Assembly: GCA_000934455.1 (NCBI GenBank)
Contig: KN897703.1
Coordinates: 1-33,571 of the forward strand
Length of the DNA: 33,571 nt
Reading direction: 5' to 3'
From: Apostichopus parvimensis
Taxonomy: Eukaryota > Echinodermata > Holothuroidea > Aspidochirotida > Stichopodidae
The notes under the pieces are model-generated. The model was not told where the DNA came from and did not search any database. It worked only from the letters and a program-made list of their open reading frames with translations. How positions within the stretch are numbered: position 1 is the stretch's first letter; each line of letters starts with the position of its first letter. Position numbers and translations under genes: made by a program. Of this stretch, positions 24,101-33,100 are shown one piece after another.

Positions 24101-27100
24101 CATAAGTGGTACCTGTTCTGTTAGAGGTATATATAATTCTAGAGCACAGGCTTCTCAGTAGAATGTCTGGGGCCATATTCAGCCTATGAAAGATACACTT
24201 CAGCCTGTGAATTAAAGTTGGGTCCACAATCTTGCACCAGTTGGGATGATTCTGGACCTTACATCCTTGGGCTAGCGATTGACCTGCTTAACACATAACT
24301 CAATCTAGTAGACATGAGATTCTGATTCTGATTTTGACCAGCCCTTTTTTCCAACCGATGCCCTCTAAGAGAATTGATTGAGAACCCCTGATCGTATATC
24401 TAACGATAGAAAATTCACGTTTTTCTATACTGTGATGTTGTCCATTCACACAGCATGTAAAAACTTGAAACCTGCATGAATCTAGAACTTGTTTAATATT
24501 ATTTTTTTGGTAGATAAGAAATACATTTTTTACCAATATCCAGCCATAATTTTACGGTTGACTTTGATTGCATGGTATTTTTACGGATCAACGATGGGAA
24601 GACATAGTCCTTAAGAATGGAAGTGCGAGTAAATTTTAAAACCACATGATACCACTGTATGACCATTTTGCTTCTGACAGCATAATTATAAAAATAAAGT
24701 TTCACAGAAGTCTAGTACTTATTGCCCTCGTACAAACAACCATAACCCTAATCAGCACAATACAACATTATCAGCAAAACAACTTAACTATAACTGATGT
24801 TCATCAACATACCCATAACACTTTACATTAACTTAAAGAATTCCTCATCCTCCCAACCTGCTTCCACCTTACCATTTCCCCTCCCCCTCCCCCCTCGCCC
24901 TTCCATAGACAATCTTGGAAGGATATTCCTGTAACAGAATTGCACTTTTGTTTTATGTTTCATTTCAGAACTTTATTGTATACTTACTGAACCACTAGGT
25001 GGCACTAACTCCTGGGGAAGACAATATTTGGTGCAGAGATCTGAATATTTATGAAGGGAATTGGCAAAAATAGAGTGAATGGCATCGTCATGGAGATTGA
25101 GTGGAACAGACAAGTCTCTCTCATCGGTGATTATTATTCATCACACACGGATATGGCTGACAGAAGCCGACTATTAGTCAGCTGTACATCGCAGACTTAC
25201 CAGTTGGGAAGATGTCTTATCTCTGTTCATCTGAGGTGACTGAAAAACCTGCGGAATGTTTAAGGGGTTAGGCTCCTTTTCCAGTGTACAGATCTCTATG
25301 CACGACCCGTTAGAACCTATCAGGGGACAAAGAGAAAGAAAAAGTGGATTACTGCAGACACAGACGATCAGTTATAAGTGTGGGCGTGTCACATAGGTGC
25401 TTGACAGAAGACGATTATTAGGTGGGGGGGAGGGGGAGGAGGGGTAATTGACAGGGTTAAAGTATGAGATTAAATTATCTTATCTTCCTTGTACTGTTCC
25501 CTACACAGGGTTCTTATTTTACCCACATACAATATATTGAATAAAATCCTTTCAAAATCACAACAGCAATTTAACATCCCTAACAGAAATTTGGCAAAAG
25601 CAGTTCCTGAGATTGATGAGTTTACCTAGAATTACTCCCCGATGTTTGGAGTACTCTTACTTTCCAATTATGAGTACTAGAGGATGAGTACAAGTATTAA
25701 ATCTTAGTACCAACACAAATTCTTCCAGAAAGGCACTGGAGTACTACAAGCAGTGAAAAGAATAGAAATATGCAAACTGTATAACACACATAAGGTCAAT
25801 TAATCCCGATGTATGGAGTACTTTTACTTTCCAATTATGAGTACTAGAGGATGAGTACAAGTACTAAATCTTAGTACCAACACAAATTCTTCCTGAAAGA
25901 TACTGTAGTACTACTGCAGTACACGATAGACACAAAACCACTGCTATCCTAACTAAATAGCATACATATTGAGAAAATACTACAAAACTCCTTCAAAAGT
26001 ACCAATTTCTTCTGATTCATAGACAAAGGGAAGGGATTAATTGATGTTAATGTCGAGGTGTGTTATTATTACTCCCAGCAACACTTACCTGAAGCACAAA
26101 CAACAAGTTGTTCAGTGGCTCTGCTGCCAATCTGAGGTTTCATACACTCTTTATTCAGAAATTTCAGATGGGATATAGTAGGATCTGAATAAAGAAGGAA
26201 AATGAGTTTAGACAATCTACCTTGAAGAGCCGTTTGGGAAAGAGTACATCATTCACAGCTATATATTACCATACATCCAATCACAGCTATATATTACTGT
26301 ACATCCAATTACAGCTATATATTACTGTACATCATTCATAGCTATATATTACTGTACATCCAATCACAGCTATATATTACCGTACATCCGATCACAGCTA
26401 TATATTATTGTACATTTAATCACCACTATATATTACTGCACATCCAATCACAGCTGAATATTACTGTACATCATTCACAGCTATATATTACGGTACATTC
26501 AATCACAGCTATATACTACCGTACATCCAACCACAGCTATATAATACTGTACATCCAATCACAGCTATATATTACCCTACATCCAATCACAGCTATTTAT
26601 TACTGTACCTCCAATCACAGCAATATATTACCGTACATCCAATTGCAGCAATGTATTACAGTACATCCAATCACAGCTATATATAACCGTACATCCAATC
26701 ACAGCTATATATTACTGTACATCAAATCACAGCAATATATTACCGTACATCCAATCGCAGCAATGTATTACAGTACATCCAATCACAGCTATATATTACC
26801 ATACATCCAATCGCAGCTACATATTACCGTACATCCAATCACAGCTATATTACCGTACATCCAATCACAGCTATACATTATGGTACATCCAATCACAGCT
26901 ATATATTACCTTCCATTTCATCACAGCTATATTTAATAGTACATCCAATCACAGAGATATATTACGGTACATTTCATCACAGCTATATATTACGGTACAT
27001 CCAATCACAGCTATATATTACTGTACATCTAATCATACAGCTATATATTACCATACATATGATCACAGCTATATATTACTGTACATCCAACCACAGCTAT

Positions 27101-30100
27101 ATAATACTGTACATCCAACCACAGCTCTATATTACTGTACATCCAACAACAGCTATATAATACTGTACATCCAACCACAGCTCTATATAACCGTACATCC
27201 AACCACAGCTCTATATTACTGTACATTTCATCCAGCTATATAGTATCGAACATTTCATCAAAGCTATATATTTCCTTACATTACATCACAGCTATATATC
27301 ACGGTACATCCAATCACAGCTATATAGTACCGTACATTTCATCACGGCTATATATTTCCTTACATTACATCACAGCTATATATAACAGTACATCAAATCA
27401 CAGCTATATATTACCGTTCATATGATCACCAGCTATATATAACGGTACATCCAATCACAGCTATATATTACTATACATATGATCACAGCTATATATTACT
27501 ATACATATAATCACAGCTATATATTACTATACATATGATCACAGCTATATATTACTGTACATTTAATCACAGCTATATATTACTGTACATTTCATCACAG
27601 CTATATATTACTATACATATAATCACAGCTATATATTACCATACATATGATCACAGCTATATATTACCATACATCCAATCACAGCTATATATTACTATAC
27701 ATATAATCACAGCTATATATTACTGTACATTTAATCACAGCTATATATTACTGTACATTTAATCACAGCTATATATTACTATACATATGATCACAGCTAT
27801 ATATTACCATACATATGATCACAGCTATATATTACTGTACATTTAATCACAGCTATATATTACTGTAAATCCAATCACAGCTATATGTTACCATACATCC
27901 AATCGCAGCTGTATATTACCGTACATCTTATCACAGCTATATATTACTGTACATCTTATCACAGCTATTAAACCCTTAACAGTTTTTTCCTTGCAATAGA
28001 TAGTTACATTTTTCTCTGGTGTTGAAGTCGAGGCAACACCTCACGAAATACGACGGAAGCTGATCAATCTTCATGGTGCATTTGTCTGAATATTGCAAAA
28101 AGGAAAAAAGTGAGAAAATATGAAAATTTCAGCAAATAGTATTAAATCAAAATCAAAAAGTCATTGGCTGATTAAGAAGTACAGCATATCAATTTTTAAC
28201 CAAGCTGGATCCAGTGGTGTATGAGATATATGACTTTAATACTAACTTTTATTGTAGTGTATGGAGTACCTGTTGCATCTGTCCCTTGGCCCTATTGGTC
28301 TTTCAGAACAGGATACCATGACCATGTCAATCTAGTCCAAATTCTGTTCAAATATCATTACTGTTCTGTACTGTTCTGTACTGTACAGTACACTACAGTA
28401 TTGTACTGTACAGTACTGTTCACGTATCAGTTGTCTAGGGAACACAAACAGTGTTAATGATAAGTTTGGTACTAGAATAATAATAATACAATGGTTGGCC
28501 ACCATTGTTCCACAATCTATTGTGTCCCTTAGAATTACAGTTTGCTCAAAGTTAACATTAGTCTTTTGCTATTAAAATTGTTACTTCTTCAATTTGATAT
28601 ATTCCACTTAAAAATTGTTCATTTGCTCAATATAATAGTCTCTAGCAAGTCATCATATTTGCCTGAAGTCTTGTTACCAGAAAGATATAAAAAGAAGACT
28701 TACTCCGTTCCCATTTAAGTGTTATTCTGAAGACGTGTACGGGGAGCCTTGTGCTACCATCAGCCACGGCGATTAGAATGTGACCGGCTTGAAGGAAAGA
28801 AAGAAAGAAGAAAGATTTGTACATAATCAATACATGCCTTTTTGGTTTAGTTTAGGGGTGGGGGGGGGGGGGGTAGGTCTTCTTGGTAAGGGGCTTTATT
28901 ATCATGCCCATATCCTTTATACATGTTATCTTTATTTTTGGTGGGCTTCTTGTACAAGCTACGGCTTCCAAGCCCTTCCACCATTTTCTCTCCGTAATTT
29001 CCATTATTTTTCTTTTATATGATTTATTACTTATTATTTTCTTTTCATGGTATTGTCTTCACCGTCTTATTATTATATAAACATTGTGAGGAAATGGAAA
29101 AATAAATGAAATGAAATGAAACATATGTATCCTGATATTCAGTTTCAAAGTGGAGCTTCCGTTATTTCTCAGAGCTTCACACAAGGTCATCCGAACCGGT
29201 AGGGATATATCTTCGTAATCATTCTGCCTCCCACATTGATTACGGTGACCATTTGAAGTCGACAATTCACCAACAGAAACATATATTTTACACATATATG
29301 TACGTAAATATATACACACACACATATCTATGTTTATCTGCGTGAGTGTATTTATATACATATTACATATAAGTTAACATACTTGTTTGTATTCACATTT
29401 ATATTTGTATATGATAGTGAGTGAACAGGTGGCTATTGATGACCTAGCCCCCCCACCCACACCCCCCCCCAACTGTGTAACAATGTCTCTCAATTGATTA
29501 AATAGATTTTACTATCAATTCTAGCACAGTTTGAATGACTTACAAAAGGTTTCAATACTGGAGGCTTCAGTCACCACAACAACTTTTACATCAAGACTAC
29601 TGTGTCGTTTAATGTACTTTTAACACAATCAAAACATATCATATGGAATCACATACGAGATAATTACATATGAAATAATGAAAGCAATCTAAATGAAATA
29701 ATTTCTCCACTTTTGTACACTTTTATTGCATATTTGTTGTCATCATCAAAAGTCATCAGTATTTCTGTTTTCAATTTTTTACTTTATTTCTTTCTTTCTT
29801 TCTTTGTGTCTGATCCTCAACAGCAGTGGTGGGAATATTTGGTGAAAGTGCTAATGACCCGTTCATAAATGATGGATAACTTTTCACGGCTAATGGACGT
29901 CATAGATCAGCGAGCACGAGGAAAACCATCGGAATATTTGAACACGTAGTGACAAAGTCATTTTACAGTACGCAGAGAATTATAATTATTACAGTGCCTG
30001 CAGCAGGAAGGAAAATTTTGCTGACATTTCATGCTTTTGATTGTTTTTCACGCTACTAAATCTCAAAATAGAAATTTTCTCAAAGCAGATGAACTTTTTA

Positions 30101-33100
30101 CTGTTTCATTTCTCGGTGATGAGGAGTAAACCAAATTCTCACTATGAAAATGTATTGATGTGCAGTACACTGATTGTGTGTAAGAAGCTAACTAAGAAGA
30201 CACAATGTCAGCAGAGTGGGATTGGGGTGGGCATGGGGGTGGGGGAGGGGCAGGTGGTATACCTATTTTTATTTCATAAAAGACTCAATTTGGTGATTAA
30301 AGCACCCATTCTCTACTTTAAATTCTCTACAATAAAGTGTGCCCTTCTGTTTCTTCAAAAGGACTGTTTTGTTGATAAAATTAAGAAAGGGTAATAAAGA
30401 AGTGCCCATTTGTTGAAAAAAAAATTAAAAAGCTGAGTGGTGTATGCATCCATTTTGTGATAAAGTTTTGAGGATGAAGAGAGGTCAATTATGAGAAATG
30501 TCCTCCTAAAAACCTTCCGTTCTTATATTCATTACTTTAATGTTCGTTATTCTTTAAAAATATTTCCATTACATCATATAATATTAAATAAAAGTAACTA
30601 TCCACCAAAACAGGCTTTGAAATATTGTTCTTATATGTAAATTTGCTTAAGGACAGCATCCCAATGATTATTCTAGATTTAGGGAATTACACTCAGAGGT
30701 GTTTACGGAGCATTAACACATCAACCTAGAACATATTCATCATTCCATATCAATAGAAATTCCATATTATGGTGTGACTTCTAAGATTCTATAAATAACC
30801 ATGGTACAATCGGACAAAATGGAACAAAAATACCATTGTAAAAATAAAAAAGAAATGTTGAACTCACAACTCTGGAATGCAATGTCTGCCACAGCTACGT
30901 GGATCGGTCTGGTCTGTGACAGTCTCTGTGATACCTCACTCTCACCCTTCAAATTTAGGAGCTTAACAGTCACCTATAAAAAGAAACAAAATAAATGAAG
31001 ATAAAAAAGGAGGGAAAAGAAACCATTTTTCAGTTTATGAAATGGATATATGACATTCCACTATAGACTCTTGATGCTATATCAGTTTGGTAATCCTTGA
31101 GCAGAGTTTCATGGATGTCACATGTCAGAAGACTAAATCTTTACCACAGAGAAAGATTATTACTACCACCACCATCTTTTAAGTAACATGTACTGCATAT
31201 CACTTTGAACTTAAATTTGCATAAACTTCTTTAATGTTTCTTGAACAACAGAATGGATATGAAATTGTCGACATGTTAAATGTTCTATCTTATATGTCCA
31301 GTGTTGTATATTAATGTAAACTAAAAAGATATTGCCTTCAAATCAAGGTCAATTTATTTGAAGCAATTACATAACAAGAAAAAAAAAGAAAAAAAAACTG
31401 ATAGATGTGTAATAAAAGTTACTATATCTTAAGTTACTATATCTTACAAGAAATCTTACAACACATTTTTTGGAATTTTCTGCTAAGCACAGGAAGAACG
31501 TGCCTTTCTTAAGAATTATTAGTTGATATACTGTATGAGGCAAATTCTGCTGTCTGTGCTACCATTCTGTGAAAAAGTTATTCCGATCAAAATTTTCAAA
31601 TCGATATAATAAACACTTTCAAACCATGACTTAATGTACAGCGATCTCGTTTCAATACTTTTTCTTGAGCTTAACTTTTTCTTGCTCTTTCTTTTATACA
31701 ACCTGCGAGTACTTACAAGATAATTGGTAATTAAAGCAGATGAACCTAAAATAGCCTCACCATGCCCTGAGTAGTGACTGCAATCCAACCCTCGGCATGA
31801 CTGCTGCCGTGTAGCTTCAAGCTGGGCTGGAAGGGTATGTGTTTGAAGACCTCCAACCAGTTTGGACACTCGATGTTGTCGACATCAAAGTAGAGCTGTT
31901 GAAAAGACCAAGTGAAGGAGGTCAGATCGTAGGAGCCTAATTTGATTTGGGGGGCTGTAACAACTTGCCCGAAAAATATAACCAAAATTTTTTGTGCACT
32001 ACGCGCGCATTGAACGAGTTAATGTGCATATCATATAGGCATTCATCGGTTATTACATCACATGCCAATAACATACAATCATTTTCCGTGTTATTACCCT
32101 TCCATATTGGTTAGAATTTTGGGGAAGTCGTTACAATAAAAAAGATAATAATAAAATAAGTTTAACCATTGAAAAACCTATTGCAAATTATTCTTCTTTC
32201 AGTAGGTGCCCGAAAAATTCTCAGCATATTGCCGAATTTTCACAAAAATTTTTGGTTGGGGGGGTGCAGCCCCCGCCTCCTACGCCTATGGGTGAGATAC
32301 AAGACATTCTTTACCGATGTTGTGATTACGTCTTCTTGAGCCAAGTCTCAAAATCAGTCTCAAGTCCCTCGGGTCAAGTGTCAAGTTTTTGAGGACAAGC
32401 TTCAAGTCAAGTCTCAAGTCACTGTAGCATAAAATATTTGATGACTCAAAAATCTTCATAACTCAGTTGTTATGGCGAAAAAGGTTAAATTCAAATATGG
32501 TTAGTATTTGTTAACTACAAGCGTGAAAAATTGTATTTTTTCAAATTTCTACAATTTCGAACTGAAGTGTGTGTCATAAGAAACGCAATTTTTTTCAACG
32601 AAATGATGGGACTTGAGTCCAAGTTGTCGATACAATATTGCAATGCGACTCCCTATGGATTTACCATAAGAGTTTGGAGTTGACAAAAGATACAGAAGAT
32701 GCTAATGTTCCATATGGCCATGCTTCCCAAACTATTACCCCAGTGAACTATGCTGGGACGTATAAATCTCTAAGGATTAAAATCATCCATGAAGTATTCT
32801 CTTGTGGTTTGATGATTTAATTGGACATTGACTGATTTGATTGCATTATTGATTGAATGTATGTTAGTAAGAGACAACACAAAAACATTTATAATTAAAA
32901 AGAATTATTTAAAAAACAAAACACGCAGTACAACAAGGAGGAACTTTACTGTCAGACTGCATCAGAACCATAGTGCATGAAATCAATTATGTTTTGTGTT
33001 TTTTATGCGATCAACCGTAAACGCTTGGCGCCCCAATTCTTGGTCATGACCCATGGATTGCGAAGGGTGACAATATGGCATCAAACAAAAACCATCTAAT

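Noticed and set aside
26643..26936. ~97-codon open frame (HPITAIYY... repeats)
   Set aside because: It lies wholly inside the 28-bp minisatellite of MED16 intron 5. The unit is stop-free in this register, so the frame is a by-product of the repeat.
26253..27968. CRISPR-like array
   Set aside because: The repeats are contiguous 28-bp units with no unique spacers, in a eukaryotic intron: a minisatellite.
29059..29361. Minus-strand 100-codon frame with a coding-like middle (NDYEDISLPVRMTLCEAL)
   Set aside because: It lies between exons 3 and 4, which already join in phase and match MED16 without a gap. There is no AG acceptor upstream of the plausible part, and no family is recognised. It might be a mobile-element fossil, but I cannot support it.
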